From Mycobacteroides abscessus ATCC 19977 (lineage in GTDB: Bacteria > Actinomycetota > Actinomycetes > Mycobacteriales > Mycobacteriaceae), in contig NC_010397.1 of NCBI RefSeq assembly GCF_000069185.1, positions 2,790,001-2,854,000 on the forward strand: a DNA stretch of 64,000 bases. The letters are read 5' to 3'. Below, piece after piece: positions 39,593 through 49,704 of the stretch (positions are counted from its first letter, which is position 1; the number at the start of each line of letters is the position of its first letter). Below the pieces are notes generated by a model. It was given only the letters and a program-made list of their open reading frames with translations. It searched no databases and was not told where the DNA came from. A program made the translations under genes and the position numbers.

Positions 39593-40677
39593 GTGGCGTC
39601 CCCTCTCTGGCTTCCGTGCTGCGTGCGTCCGCCCCCCGCGGCCAGGCGCACCGTGGATTCGGCATCTGTTCCGGCGGCAGTTCCTGTGCCCAAGGCCGCG
39701 CCACCCGTCCGTACTCGGTCCAAGACCGCCGCCAGTTTCGCAGGGTCATGTAAATGTGTACCAGGACGCGAGACATCAGCGAACTGAACCTGCGCATTGA
39801 ACAAGGCGGCCGCCCTGGTCAGGTGGTCGCGTTCGGTGCTGTCTGCGGACGCGGATTCGACAACGATGTCGTGCACTCCGAACTCGGGAGCGTGTTGCGA
39901 GAGTACGTGCAAATGACGCTCAGCGGAAAAGCCCGCCGTCTCCCCCGGCTCCGGGGCGAGATTCAGGATCAGCGCCTTGCGCGCCGGTGTCTGTTGCAAA
40001 GCCGCAAAGAGCTCGGGCACCAAGACATGCGGGATCACGCTCGTGAACCAGGATCCTGGGCCTAAAACCACCAGGTCGGCAGCCATAATCGCGTCGATGG
40101 CCTGTCGGGTGGCGGGCGGGTTACCCGGATGGAGGCGCACCCGGCGGACCTTGCCCGGGGTGGTGGCCAATGCCACCTGGCCGCGGATCACCCGGCTCAT
40201 ACGGGGATCGGATTCCAGTCCCGATACGTCAGCCTCGATCTGCAACGGAATCGGGCACATGGGCAACACGCGTCCGGTAATGCCGAGCATGCGCCCCATC
40301 TCGTCGAGGGCGGTGACCGGGTCGGCGAGCATGTCGGTGAGACCCGCCAGGATCAGGTTGCCGATCGGGTGCCCCGCCAGGCCCCCGCTGCCACCCAACC
40401 GGTGCTGTATGGCCGTGGCCCACATACGTCCGCGGGGGCTGTCGGAGGCCAGCGCCGCCAACGCCATCCGCAGATCACCGGGTGGCACGATCCCGAGCTC
40501 GGAACGAATGCGGCCGGAGGAGCCGCCGTCATCGGACACAGTGACCACCGCGGTGATGTCGTGGGTGAGCCGCCGCGCCGCCGACAACGTCGCGTAGAGG
40601 CCGTGCCCGCCACCGAGCGCGACGATGCGCGGCTCCCGCCGGGTCAGCTGGGTGTCCTGCGCGATACCGGAGCTCAT
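39583..40677 (-). CDS. yvcK: YvcK/CofD-like protein (gluconeogenesis factor family)
   Basis: A 364-residue protein with a CofD-like nucleotide-binding fold. In mycobacteria and Bacillus, YvcK influences cell shape and carbon metabolism and binds UDP-sugars. Seen are '[20 protein letters not shown]' at the N-terminus and '[20 protein letters not shown]' next, both family signatures. '[19 protein letters not shown]' lies in the C-half. ATG 40677 overlaps the rapZ stop (ATGA), and the 3' end overlaps whiA by 10 bases. Confidence 0.93.
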   Translation of the reverse strand: MSSGIAQDTQLTRREPRIVALGGGHGLYATLSAARRLTHDITAVVTVSDDGGSSGRIRSELGIVPPGDLRMALAALASDSPRGRMWATAIQHRLGGSGGLAGHPIGNLILAGLTDMLADPVTALDEMGRMLGITGRVLPMCPIPLQIEADVSGLESDPRMSRVIRGQVALATTPGKVRRVRLHPGNPPATRQAIDAIMAADLVVLGPGSWFTSVIPHVLVPELFAALQQTPARKALILNLAPEPGETAGFSAERHLHVLSQHAPEFGVHDIVVESASADSTERDHLTRAAALFNAQVQFADVSRPGTHLHDPAKLAAVLDRVRTGGAALGTGTAAGTDAESTVRLAAGGGRTQHGSQRGDATWR

Positions 40678-41579
40678 TCGCGTCCCAGGTCGCGGTGCAA
40701 CACCCGCACCGACAGGTCGTCGTCGGGAGCCAAGGATGCGGCCAGCGCCTCGGTTATCGCGACGCTTCGATGCTTGCCGCCCGTGCACCCCACCGCGATT
40801 GTCATGTAGCGCTTCCCCTCTCGCCGGTAGCCGTCGATCACGAGGTTCAGCAGCCGATGGTAGGTGTCCAAGAACTCGTCCGCACCGGGTTGGCTCAACA
40901 CATAGTGGCTGACCGAGGGATGTTGTCCGGTATGTGGCCGCAGCTCATCCACCCAGTGCGGGTTCGGCAAGAACCGAACGTCGACGACCATATCCGCATC
41001 CATCGGGAGACCGTACTTAAAACCGAAGGACTCGACGGTCACGCTGATGTGTGCAACGGACTCGCTGCTGAAGGCACGCTCGATGGCCGCGCGCAAGGCG
41101 GGGACGGGAAGGGACGAGGTGTCGATCACCAGGTCCGCCGAAGCCCGTATCGACGAAAGCAGCGCCCGTTCCGCCGCGATGCCCTCAGCGAGCGTCTGGC
41201 CGCCCTGCAGCGGGTGGCTCCGCCGGTTGTTCTCGTACCGGCGGACCAGACTCTCGTCCGACGCCTCCAGAAACAGCACCCGGGGACTGATTCCGCGGGT
41301 GGCCAGGTCGGCGCGGACGGACTCGAGGTCGCCGGTGAAGCCTCGGGACCGGACATCCATCACCACAGCGAGCTGAGTGATGCGTGAACCGGCGGCCAAG
41401 CCCAGGTCGACCATTCGTGTGATCAGTTCCGGCGGAAGATTGTCGGCGACGTACCACCCGAGGTCTTCGAGCACCTTGGCGGTAGTGCCGCGTCCCGCGC
41501 CCGATAGGCCCGTGACCAGCACGACGTCGATATCGGCGTTTGCGGTCTCGCTAGGTGGATGGAGTGTCATCGACTCCAT
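40674..41579 (-). CDS. rapZ: RapZ (YvcJ-like) nucleotide-binding protein
   Basis: A 301-residue RapZ-family protein; in E. coli it is an adaptor for small-RNA decay, in Gram-positives its role is less clear. The P-loop reads '[20 protein letters not shown]', where the usual Lys of Walker A is Arg. The C-terminal domain has '[20 protein letters not shown]' and '[19 protein letters not shown]'. ATG 41579 is used; ATG 41570 is an alternative. It begins inside the last 29 bases of uvrC. Confidence 0.92.
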   Translation of the reverse strand: MESMTLHPPSETANADIDVVLVTGLSGAGRGTTAKVLEDLGWYVADNLPPELITRMVDLGLAAGSRITQLAVVMDVRSRGFTGDLESVRADLATRGISPRVLFLEASDESLVRRYENNRRSHPLQGGQTLAEGIAAERALLSSIRASADLVIDTSSLPVPALRAAIERAFSSESVAHISVTVESFGFKYGLPMDADMVVDVRFLPNPHWVDELRPHTGQHPSVSHYVLSQPGADEFLDTYHRLLNLVIDGYRREGKRYMTIAVGCTGGKHRSVAITEALAASLAPDDDLSVRVLHRDLGRE

Positions 41580-43566
41580 TTTCGACCATGGCGGGCAGTA
41601 CTGCTTCGGTTGCACCGGAACTCGGGGCCGAACTGTCAGTTTCGATGAGGGCCTCACGCACCGCGACCGCGGTCGCCGCACCGATGCCGGGCACGGCGGT
41701 GATCTCCTCCACGCTCGCCTTCTTGAGCTGGGCTACCGAACCGAAATGCGAGACGAGTGCAGCCCGGCGCGCCTCGCCCAAACCGGGTATGCCGTCGAGC
41801 ACGGAGGCCGTCATCCGCCTGGACCGCTTGCTCCGGTGGAAGGTGATGGCGAACCGGTGTGCCTCGTCACGCACCCGTTGCAGCAAGTACAGCGCCTCAC
41901 TGGTGCGCGGCAGAATCACCGGATCCGGCTCGCCCGGAACCCACACCTCTTCGAGCCGCTTGGCCAATCCGATCACCGCGACGTCGGTGACGCCCAGCTC
42001 GCTGAGTTCGGCGGCGGCCGCGTTGACCTGCGGCGCCCCGCCATCCACGACGAAAAGATTCGGCGGATAGGCGAACTTGCGTGAATGTCCCTCCGCCGCA
42101 TACTCGGTCACCGCCTGCTGATCTTGCACGTGACGAGCGAACCGACGCCGGGTGACCTCTGCGATGGAGGCGACATCGTCGGAGCGGCCGTCTCCCGCGG
42201 CCTCCCTGATGCTGTAGTGGCGGTAGTCGGACCGGCGCGAGAGCCCGTCCTCGAAAACCACCAACGATGCCACCACGTCGGTGCCCTGGACATGACTGAT
42301 GTCGATGCACTCGATGCGTAAGGGCGCCTGCTCCAGCCCCAGTGCGTCCTGCAGCTCCTGCAATGCGGCCGACCTGGTGGTGAGATCACCGGCGCGTTTG
42401 AGCTTGTGCTGCGCCAGCGCCTCTTTCGCATTGCGCTCCACCGTCTCCGCCAGCGCCTTTTTGTCGCCGCGCTGCGGCACCCGTAGGGAGACCCGAGAGC
42501 CCCGCAGTCCGGTGAGCCATGAGGTCATTCCCTCGGCATCCCTGGGCAGCACCGGCACCAGCACCTCGCGCGGTACCGGCGCCACATCGGCCTCGGTATC
42601 GGCGGCGTACACCAGATCCGCCTGGTCACCGTAGAACTGGGTGAGGAACTGCTCAACCAATCCCTGGAGATCGGAATCGCCAGGGTCGCCGGTCTTTTCG
42701 ACAATCCAGCCACGTTGTCCGCGAACCCGCCCGCCACGCACGTGGAACACCTGCACGGCAGCTTCCAACTCGTCGTCGGAGAACGCCACCACATCTGCAT
42801 CGGTGCCATCGCCGAAGACCACGGTCTGCCGTTCCAGCGCTCGTTGCAGCGCGGAAATGTTGTCGCGCAACCGTGCGGCCCGCTCGAAATTGAGTTCCTG
42901 GGCGGCCTGGTTCATCTCACGTTCCATGTCGCGGGCCAGACGATCGGTCTTACCCGATAGGAAGTCGCAGAAATCCAGGACTATCTCACGGTGCTCCTGG
43001 GCACTCACCCGGCCGATGCAGGGTGCCGAACACTTCTCGATATACCCGAGCAGGCAGGGTCGATCAATTTGCTTGTGGCGCTTGAATACTCCGTTCGAGC
43101 AGGTGCGCGCCGGGAACACCCGGGTCAGCAGGTCGAGCGTTTCCCGGATGGCCCACGCATGCGAGTAGGGCCCGAAGTAGCGCACGCCCTTGCGACGTGG
43201 GCCGCGATAGACGAACAGCCGCGGATATTCTTCATTGAGGGTGACCGCGAGCACCGGATACGACTTGTCGTCGCGATAGCGGACGTTGAAACGAGGATCG
43301 AATTCCTTGATCCAGTTGTATTCGAGCTGCAGGGCCTCGACCTCGGTGCCCACCACCGTCCACTCCACGCTGCCGGCAGTGGTGACCATCTGCCGGGTGC
43401 GCGGATGCAGACCCGTGATGTCGGCGAAATAGGAGGTGAGTCGGCTGCGCAGGCTCTTGGCCTTGCCGACGTAGATGACCCGGCCATGCGGATCGCGGAA
43501 TCGGTAGACACCCGGCTCGACGGGGATCGAGCCGGGAGCCGGTCGATAGGTCGAGGGATCGGGCAC
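41551..43566 (-). CDS. uvrC: UvrC, excinuclease ABC subunit C
   Basis: A 671-residue nucleotide excision repair nuclease making both incisions. The GIY-YIG domain is at residues 15-95 ('[20 protein letters not shown]'). The Cys-rich linker '[18 protein letters not shown]' is near 165-185, and the UVR motif around '[20 protein letters not shown]'. The RNase H-like domain has '[20 protein letters not shown]', and the tandem helix-hairpin-helix '[17 protein letters not shown]' ends it. GTG 43566 has TAGCCT six bases upstream. First gene of uvrC-rapZ-yvcK-whiA. Confidence 0.96.
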   Translation of the reverse strand: MPDPSTYRPAPGSIPVEPGVYRFRDPHGRVIYVGKAKSLRSRLTSYFADITGLHPRTRQMVTTAGSVEWTVVGTEVEALQLEYNWIKEFDPRFNVRYRDDKSYPVLAVTLNEEYPRLFVYRGPRRKGVRYFGPYSHAWAIRETLDLLTRVFPARTCSNGVFKRHKQIDRPCLLGYIEKCSAPCIGRVSAQEHREIVLDFCDFLSGKTDRLARDMEREMNQAAQELNFERAARLRDNISALQRALERQTVVFGDGTDADVVAFSDDELEAAVQVFHVRGGRVRGQRGWIVEKTGDPGDSDLQGLVEQFLTQFYGDQADLVYAADTEADVAPVPREVLVPVLPRDAEGMTSWLTGLRGSRVSLRVPQRGDKKALAETVERNAKEALAQHKLKRAGDLTTRSAALQELQDALGLEQAPLRIECIDISHVQGTDVVASLVVFEDGLSRRSDYRHYSIREAAGDGRSDDVASIAEVTRRRFARHVQDQQAVTEYAAEGHSRKFAYPPNLFVVDGGAPQVNAAAAELSELGVTDVAVIGLAKRLEEVWVPGEPDPVILPRTSEALYLLQRVRDEAHRFAITFHRSKRSRRMTASVLDGIPGLGEARRAALVSHFGSVAQLKKASVEEITAVPGIGAATAVAVREALIETDSSAPSSGATEAVLPAMVENGVDDTPST

Positions 43567-43572
43567 ATGTCC

Positions 43573-43578
43573 AGGCTA
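43573..43578 (-). promoter_or_regulatory. -10 hexamer for leaderless uvrC operon
   Basis: On the minus strand TAGCCT is six bases before GTG 43566. Confidence 0.5.
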
Positions 43579-43704
43579 GTCCGGGGCTCCGACGACCGAC
43601 CTCATCGGCAGTGAGACATCCATGCCCGCCGACTCCCCACCGACCGCGCGATCCACTGCTACCCTCGGGGGGTACTTCAACGTAGAGACGAAGGAGTAGC
43701 GACG

Positions 43705-44013
43705 GTGCGTAGATCTACCGCGAGGGGCTTGCCGGTACTACTCACCGCGGCCACGGGGCTGTCTCTCATCACGGCGATCAACGCGCTCGCGGTTCCCGCA
43801 AATGATGCCGATGCCGTCATCAACAGCTTGCAGGCCAGCGGCTATCGCGTCACCGTGACGCGGATCGGCTCCGGACACCAGGACAACTGTGTCGTGCAGT
43901 CCGTCAATCAGCAGTCGCCCGTATCCAATGTGGCCAGCGCGCGCGATATGCGCAACAGACCGACATCGGTTCCCGTGTCCACCAAGGTCGCTCACGTCAC
44001 GCTGGCGTGCTGA
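43705..44013 (+). CDS. Small secreted protein, PASTA-like pattern
   Basis: A 102-residue exported protein. GTG 43705 has AAGGAG eight bases upstream. The signal peptide runs to about residue 30 ('LLTAATGLSLITAINALAVP'). The mature part 'ADAVINSLQASGYRVTVTRI' and 'DNCVVQSVNQQSPVSNV' resembles a single short PASTA-like fold with two Cys that could pair. I do not recognise a named family. It is divergent from uvrC and 17 nt before another secreted-protein gene. Confidence 0.7.
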   Translation: MRRSTARGLPVLLTAATGLSLITAINALAVPANDADAVINSLQASGYRVTVTRIGSGHQDNCVVQSVNQQSPVSNVASARDMRNRPTSVPVSTKVAHVTLAC

Positions 44014-44030
44014 GAGATAGGACGAGTTGG

Positions 44031-44663
44031 ATGAAATTCAGCGTTGGCCCATTGGCCGTTGCCCTGGTCACGATGAGCGGTATCGCGGTGTTCCCCGCGA
44101 TCGGCTCGGCGGATCCGGAGACCCCAACCCCCACGCCGGCGTCCGAAACAAACTCTCGCACAGCGATACTCCCGGTCTTTGCGCAGGAAGGCATCCGTGT
44201 CCGAACCGGTAAGCCCGGCGAGCTCTTGACAATCCACCTCCCGGAGGACGTTCCGCTGGCACCCGCACAATGGGGGCCGGACGGGGACGCGACATACCGA
44301 GCCGCAGACACCGAATACACGGTCACCCCGTTGATCGACGGCGGCGAGTACTTCACCATCGTGAAAAAGGACCCCGGCGAGTCCTTTGACTACAAGGTGC
44401 GTCTCGGACTACCCGCGGGCACTCATTGGGTGCGCCATGGCACCACGTTGCTGATCGAATCCGATGGTGCGCCCGACAATCCCTCACTGCTGGTGGGAAT
44501 GTTCGCCTCGCCCAAGGTGACCACGGGCACGGGAGCCGACATCCCCTTGACCGTCGAGATCGACTCCGATGCCACGGTGACGCTCTCCGCACGCAGCCCC
44601 GCACTCGCCAACACTCCGATCGAGATCGGTTTCTCCTACCACCCGGTGGACGCCACCACCTAG
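44031..44663 (+). CDS. Secreted protein of unknown function
   Basis: A 210-residue exported protein. ATG 44031 begins 'MKFSVGPLAVALVTMSGIAV' and the signal peptide is cleaved near 'IGSADPETP', a common mycobacterial pattern. The mature region is beta-rich ('YTVTPLIDGGEYFTIVKKDP', 'LTVEIDSDATVTLSARSP') and lacks Cys. The family is unknown. An in-frame ATG at 44007 lies inside the upstream gene and is not used. It probably shares an operon with the 43705 gene and ends 7 nt from the convergent lipoprotein gene. Confidence 0.7.
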   Translation: MKFSVGPLAVALVTMSGIAVFPAIGSADPETPTPTPASETNSRTAILPVFAQEGIRVRTGKPGELLTIHLPEDVPLAPAQWGPDGDATYRAADTEYTVTPLIDGGEYFTIVKKDPGESFDYKVRLGLPAGTHWVRHGTTLLIESDGAPDNPSLLVGMFASPKVTTGTGADIPLTVEIDSDATVTLSARSPALANTPIEIGFSYHPVDATT

Positions 44664-44670
44664 CGTACGG

Positions 44671-45507
44671 TCAGGGCGCACCGAAACCGAAGGCCGACAT
44701 GAGTCGGTGGCCGTCACCGCTACGCACCGAATCGGCGAGTTGCTGTGCCCGGTTTTGGTTCTCCGACTTGGTGGTGACAGCAATCGAGTAGCGCTCGACC
44801 GACACCGCATCGCCGGGAAAGCTCAGCGTGGTCACGCGCGGCTCGTCACTTGTGGCGTACGAGGAGTAGGTGAGCCCTACCTCTGCCCGTCCCTCGGCCA
44901 CCGCGTCCACCACCGCATTCGCGGTGCGCTCTGTCTGAGCCGGACCGAGCGGAGCCGCGAGTGATTCCGCAACGCGCGCAGTGGCAGCGCCACACGCGAG
45001 TTCCGGTGCACACACCGCGAGCCGCGCGCCCGAGCGCACCGCGTCGTTGAAGGTGAAGACATGATTCGGGTTCCCAGGTGGGGTAACAATCACCAGTCTG
45101 TTCGCGGCGAACGCCGCCGGATCTTTCACCTGCCCCGCCTGTGCCGCCCTGTGCATATCCACGTCCCGCACCACCAGCACATCCGGGGCCGGCTCCCGCT
45201 CCAGCTCGTCGGCAAGTTCTTGCGACCGCTTGAATTTCAGCTGTATCTGGGTGCCCGGATGGTCGATCTGGAATCGTTTGGCCAACTCGCTGAACACCGT
45301 GCGCATCGCCTGGTCGACGGAGACACGCAGTGTCATCGGGACGGCGGCACCGCCGATCTCGCCCGCGTCTCCGGGCCGCGTGGTCGGGGCGGGGGGCTGC
45401 GAAGTACCGCATCCCGCGACCGCAAGAAACGCTGCCAGCGCCACCACGAGGGATGCCGATCGCCGCGGTCCGAATAATCCGGCTGTCTGGGGCGCGCCTC
45501 CGAACAC
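44671..45507 (-). CDS. Orphan solute-binding lipoprotein, ModA-like fold
   Basis: A 278-residue lipoprotein. The signal region 'ASLVVALAAFLAVAGCGT' ends in the lipobox V-A-G-C. The mature part has the type II periplasmic-binding pattern of molybdate/sulfate-binding proteins: 'AMRTVFSELAKRFQIDHPG', 'APDVLVVRDVDMHRAAQAG', 'FAANRLVIVTPPGNP' and 'AEGRAEVGLTYSSYATS'. No permease or ATPase is adjacent, so its transport partner is elsewhere or it senses a ligand. GTG 45507 is divergent from the ggt gene across 60 nt. Confidence 0.75.
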   Translation of the reverse strand: MFGGAPQTAGLFGPRRSASLVVALAAFLAVAGCGTSQPPAPTTRPGDAGEIGGAAVPMTLRVSVDQAMRTVFSELAKRFQIDHPGTQIQLKFKRSQELADELEREPAPDVLVVRDVDMHRAAQAGQVKDPAAFAANRLVIVTPPGNPNHVFTFNDAVRSGARLAVCAPELACGAATARVAESLAAPLGPAQTERTANAVVDAVAEGRAEVGLTYSSYATSDEPRVTTLSFPGDAVSVERYSIAVTTKSENQNRAQQLADSVRSGDGHRLMSAFGFGAP

Positions 45508-45567
45508 GCGCGGAACCTATCACGTAGGTCGACCGCCCAGCCGACCATGGCATAACGTGATCACACT

Positions 45568-47511
45568 GTGAGAGCCCTGACCAGAGCGCTAGCCATCGCC
45601 TCTATCGCCCTTCTGGCGTCCGCGGGCTGCGCCGGCGACATGACGAGCAGGCCGGGCGGCGCGGCGGAACCATGCGGGATCACCGCAAACGGTGTTCCGA
45701 TCACGAAAACCGCTGCCACTCAAGCGGCTACCGAACGAAACATCTCCACCAATCCCGAAGTGGCCACCGGCTATCGGACCGGGATGACCGCGGTACGTAC
45801 CGCGAGCTATGCCGCCGCAACCGCAAACCCCCTGGCCACGCAGGCCGCGTGCAAGGTGCTGCGTGACGGAGGGTCCGCCGCCGATGCCCTGGTTGCCGCC
45901 CAAGCCGTGCTCGGGCTGGTCGAGCCGCAATCCTCGGGCATCGGGGGCGGCGGCTTCCTCGTCTACTACGACGCCGCCAGCGGTGCGGTACAGACCTATG
46001 ACGGTAGAGAAGTCGCCCCGGCCGCCGCGACCGAGAACTATCTACGCTGGGTCGACGACGCAGACCGGACTGCACCCAGACCCGATGTGCGGTCGTCGGG
46101 CCGCTCGATCGGAGTGCCCGGAATCCTGCGCATGCTCTACGACGTGCATGCCGAGCACGGAGCCGCACCCTGGCGCGAGTTGTTCACTCCGGCAGTTCAA
46201 TTGGCAGACGACGGCTTCGAGATCAGCCCGCGCCTGGCCGCGGCGATCACCGATTCAGCGGCCAGTCTTGCCCTGGATCCAGAAGCCGACCTCTACCTTC
46301 TCAACACCGATGGTTCGGCCAAACCCGCCGGAACCAAGATCACCAACCCGGCCTACGCAAAAACCCTCGGCGCCGTTGCTGCCGACGGACCCGATGCCTT
46401 CTACCGGGGCGCCATCGCCGAAGCCATCGTGGCCGCGGCGGCGGACACCTCGTCGGGACGCACCCCGAGCCTGATGACCACCGCAGACCTATCTGGATAC
46501 ACCGCCAAGAGGCGGGCAGCGCTGTGCACCACCTACCGCGACCACGAGATCTGCGGTATGCCAGCGCCTTCCTCGGGAGGTATCGCGGTGGCCGCGACAT
46601 TGGGCATCCTGCAGAACTTCCCGATGGCATCCTTCCGGCCCACCGATATCGATCTCGACGGCGGCAAGCCGACGGTTGACGGGGTGCACTACATCGCCGA
46701 GGCGGAACGGCTCGCCTATGCCGACCGCGACAAATACGTTGCCGACACAGATTTTGTTGCGCTACCAGGTAATTCACCCGACACTCTGCTGAATCCGACG
46801 TACCTGGCCGGGCGGGCACGACTGATCTCCGGCGATACAACGATGGGCGTCGCCAAGCCGGGCGAATTCAACATACCGGCATCCGCGGCGGTATCCACCC
46901 CCGAGCACGGCACCAGCCAGGTGACCGTCGTCGACGCCCGGGGCAACGCGGCGTCGCTCACCACGACGGTGGAGTCAGCATTCGGTTCGTTCCACATGGT
47001 GGACGGGTTCTTCCTCAACAATCAGCTCACCGACTTCTCGGCCGAGCCCGTGGGTAAAGACGGGCTCCCGGTCGCCAACCGGCTGCAACCAGGAAAACGC
47101 CCCCGTAGCTCGATGGCGCCCACCCTGGTTTTCGAACGCGCCGAATCCGGCAAGCGCGGCGCGTTGCTCCTGGCACTCGGCTCGCCGGGCGGCTCGGTGA
47201 TCATCCAGTTTGTTGTGAAAACCCTTGTCGGCATTCTGGACTGGGGCCTCGATCCACAGCAGGCGGTGTCGATGGTGGACTTCGGCGCCAACAACTCCCC
47301 CAAGACCAATGTCGGCGGCGAACACCCCAGTATCGATGCCCGCGACAACGGCGCCGACGACCCCTTGATCCAGCGGCTGCGCGCACGTGGCCACATCGTC
47401 GACGTCGCCGATCAGTCCAGTGGCCTGTCCGCGCTGGTGCGCCGGGGACCGGGCTGGATCGGCGGCGCGGACCCTCGCCGCGAAGGACTGGTCATGGGCG
47501 ACACCGGATAG
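45568..47511 (+). CDS. ggt: Gamma-glutamyltransferase, lipoprotein form
   Basis: A 647-residue enzyme that cleaves gamma-glutamyl bonds of glutathione and similar compounds outside the membrane. The N-terminus 'ALAIASIALLASAGCAG' has a lipobox. The large-subunit motif 'EPQSSGIGGGGFLVYYDA' is near residues 120-137. Autoproteolysis should occur before the Thr of 'PEHGTSQVTVVDARGNAA', which becomes the nucleophile of the small subunit; 'PRSSMAPTLVFE' and 'LGSPGGSVIIQFVVKTL' follow. GTG 45568 is used; TAACGT lies nine bases upstream. It ends 7 nt from convergent eutC. Confidence 0.92.
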   Translation: MRALTRALAIASIALLASAGCAGDMTSRPGGAAEPCGITANGVPITKTAATQAATERNISTNPEVATGYRTGMTAVRTASYAAATANPLATQAACKVLRDGGSAADALVAAQAVLGLVEPQSSGIGGGGFLVYYDAASGAVQTYDGREVAPAAATENYLRWVDDADRTAPRPDVRSSGRSIGVPGILRMLYDVHAEHGAAPWRELFTPAVQLADDGFEISPRLAAAITDSAASLALDPEADLYLLNTDGSAKPAGTKITNPAYAKTLGAVAADGPDAFYRGAIAEAIVAAAADTSSGRTPSLMTTADLSGYTAKRRAALCTTYRDHEICGMPAPSSGGIAVAATLGILQNFPMASFRPTDIDLDGGKPTVDGVHYIAEAERLAYADRDKYVADTDFVALPGNSPDTLLNPTYLAGRARLISGDTTMGVAKPGEFNIPASAAVSTPEHGTSQVTVVDARGNAASLTTTVESAFGSFHMVDGFFLNNQLTDFSAEPVGKDGLPVANRLQPGKRPRSSMAPTLVFERAESGKRGALLLALGSPGGSVIIQFVVKTLVGILDWGLDPQQAVSMVDFGANNSPKTNVGGEHPSIDARDNGADDPLIQRLRARGHIVDVADQSSGLSALVRRGPGWIGGADPRREGLVMGDTG

Positions 47512-47518
47512 CGGCCGA

Positions 47519-48292
47519 TCAGCCCAGCGACTCAAGCCCCGGGTCGTCGATCGCGGAGGCGCGCGAGGTGTCCTTGAGTTCCACGCCGGAGCGGCCCAAC
47601 TGAAGCGCTCCGCCGACCAGACTCGCCGCGATGCGCGCCGCTTCCGAGTAGCTGAGCCCGTCAGGCGGATGGATATTGGATATGCAGTTGCGATCGGCAT
47701 CGGTGCAACCGGACCGCGGTAGGTGCGTGAGATAGATACCGAGGCTGTCGACCACACTGAGCCCCGGTCGCTCACCGATGATGACGATCAACGTCCGGTA
47801 CCGCCCCTGCTCGGCGACGTGGTCCCCCAGCGCTACCCGAGCCTGCGTTGCGATCACCGGCGCGGCCAGCGTGTACGCGTTTCCCAACCTCAGGGCGAGC
47901 TCGCGCAGGAGCGGAACACCGTGGCGCATCAGGGCAGTGGGTGATAAACCGTCGGCGAGTACGAATCCGATATCCGCCGGTCTACGCGCCACCGCCGACA
48001 GGTCGGCGGGCAGCCGGCCGAGGTCGGGTCGGCGCAAGTACTCCGCCCGGGAACCCACCTGACTGGTCACCACGACGGGTACGCCCAACCCGAGCGCACC
48101 GACGTCAGCGGCGAAGCGATCGATATCCAGGGGTACGTGCACGGCGTCCCGTGCAATCGCATGCGCGGCAGCCAAGTCCAGCACATCTCGAGTGTGCAGC
48201 GCATTACCTGCCCTGTCCAAACCGATCCGGGCCTGGGTGTTCAGTCTCAGGTCTTTCCAAAACCTCTGGCGCGCAACGTCACCGGCTGTCAT
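47519..48292 (-). CDS. eutC: EutC, ethanolamine ammonia-lyase small subunit
   Basis: A 257-residue subunit of the adenosylcobalamin-dependent lyase that splits ethanolamine to acetaldehyde and ammonia. EutC motifs include 'QARIGLDRAGNALHTRDVLD' and 'AADVGALGLGVPVVVTSQVG', with 'LIVIIGERPGLSVVDSLGIY' and 'CISNIHPPDGLSYSEAARI' in the cobalamin-binding half. ATG 48292 overlaps the eutB stop (ATGA). Third in eat-eutB-eutC. Confidence 0.94.
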   Translation of the reverse strand: MTAGDVARQRFWKDLRLNTQARIGLDRAGNALHTRDVLDLAAAHAIARDAVHVPLDIDRFAADVGALGLGVPVVVTSQVGSRAEYLRRPDLGRLPADLSAVARRPADIGFVLADGLSPTALMRHGVPLLRELALRLGNAYTLAAPVIATQARVALGDHVAEQGRYRTLIVIIGERPGLSVVDSLGIYLTHLPRSGCTDADRNCISNIHPPDGLSYSEAARIAASLVGGALQLGRSGVELKDTSRASAIDDPGLESLG

Positions 48293-49704
48293 CGGGCGCC
48301 CGAGATGGTAAGCGCACGCAACGGTGAGCTCGTCACGTCGAAGGGGGTGAGGCGGCCGTCATCGTCAACCATGCCGATGGCGTGCAGCCACTGTTCAAAC
48401 TCCGGCGCGGGCCGCAGACCTAGCGTCCGGCGTGCCTGCAGCACATCGTGAAACGACAGACTCTGATAACCCAGCATCACATCGTCGGCGCCCGGAACGG
48501 TGATAACGAAGGCCACGCCCGCCGCGGCAAGCAGGATCAGCAGCGTATCCATGTCGTTCTGGTCGGCCTCGGCATGATTGGTGTAACAGACGTCGACGCC
48601 CATGGGCAGGCCAAGCAGCTTGCCACAGAAATGGTCTTCCAGCCCGGCGCGCACGATCTGCTTACCGTCGTAGAGGTATTCGGGTCCAATGAATCCGACG
48701 ACGGTGTTGACCAGGAAAGGTTCCAGGTCACGGGCCACCGCATAGGCCCTGGCCTCCAAGGTCTGCTGATCGACTGGTTTACCGCCGGCACCCAGGTGAG
48801 CACGAGAACTCAGCGCGGAGCCCTGCCCCGTTTCCAGATACATGACGTTGTCACCGACGGTCCCGCGGCGCAAGGCCCGGGTGGCGTCGCGGCCCTCACG
48901 CAGCAGCGCGATATCGACGCCGAAAGCGGAGTTGGCGCCCTCGGTTCCGGCGATCGACTGAAACGTCAAGTCCACCGGCGCTCCCCGCTCGATCAGGCCG
49001 ATCGTGGTCGTGATGTGTGAGAGGACGCATGACTGGGTCGGGATGTCGTAGCGTGACCGGATCGAATCCAGCAGCTTGAGCAGATCTCCTGTCGCCTCGG
49101 GAGAGTCCGTCGCAGGATTTATACCGATGACCGCGTCACCGCATCCCAGCAGTAGTCCGTCGAGCACGGCCGCAGCGACACCGCGTGGATCATCGGTGGG
49201 GTGGTTCGGCTGCAGGCGGGTGGCCAGCGTGCCCTTGCCGCCGATGGTGGTGCGGAAGGCCGCACTCACGTGCATGGCGGCCCCCACCGCGATCAGGTCT
49301 TGATTGCGCATGATCTTGCTGACCGCCGCCGCCATCTCCGGGGTGATCCCCGCGGAAACCTCGGCGATCCGCCGTGCCCCATCATCACGAGAAGCGCTTT
49401 CCAACAACCAGTCCCGAAAGCCACCGACCGTCAGGTGCGAGACGGCGCTATACGCCCCGCGATCGTGGCTGTCGATTATCAGCCTGGTGACTTCGTCGGA
49501 TTCGTAGGGCACCACGGCCTCGTTCAGGAAGGTGTCGAGCGGCAGGTCCGCGAGAACCCAAGCAGCAGCGGCCCGTTCGGCGTCCGAGCCTGCCGCGCAC
49601 CCGGCCAGCTCATCACCCGATCGCAACGGGGTCGCCTTGGCCATCACATCCACCAGTCCGTCAAAGGCGTAGTTCACCCCGGCGACCTGTTGCCGATACT
49701 TCAC
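48289..49704 (-). CDS. eutB: EutB, ethanolamine ammonia-lyase large subunit
   Basis: A 471-residue TIM-barrel catalytic subunit partnered with EutC. Family signatures are 'LLLGCGDAVIGINPATDSPE' and 'PTQSCVLSHITTTIGLIERG', with the substrate-site stretch 'FQSIAGTEGANSAFGVDIAL' and 'DVCYTNHAEADQNDMDTLLI' following. GTG 49704 overlaps the permease stop (GTGA). The cofactor is B12, which the cell must make or import. No EutA reactivase or shell genes are in the window. Confidence 0.95.
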   Translation of the reverse strand: MKYRQQVAGVNYAFDGLVDVMAKATPLRSGDELAGCAAGSDAERAAAAWVLADLPLDTFLNEAVVPYESDEVTRLIIDSHDRGAYSAVSHLTVGGFRDWLLESASRDDGARRIAEVSAGITPEMAAAVSKIMRNQDLIAVGAAMHVSAAFRTTIGGKGTLATRLQPNHPTDDPRGVAAAVLDGLLLGCGDAVIGINPATDSPEATGDLLKLLDSIRSRYDIPTQSCVLSHITTTIGLIERGAPVDLTFQSIAGTEGANSAFGVDIALLREGRDATRALRRGTVGDNVMYLETGQGSALSSRAHLGAGGKPVDQQTLEARAYAVARDLEPFLVNTVVGFIGPEYLYDGKQIVRAGLEDHFCGKLLGLPMGVDVCYTNHAEADQNDMDTLLILLAAAGVAFVITVPGADDVMLGYQSLSFHDVLQARRTLGLRPAPEFEQWLHAIGMVDDDGRLTPFDVTSSPLRALTISGAR

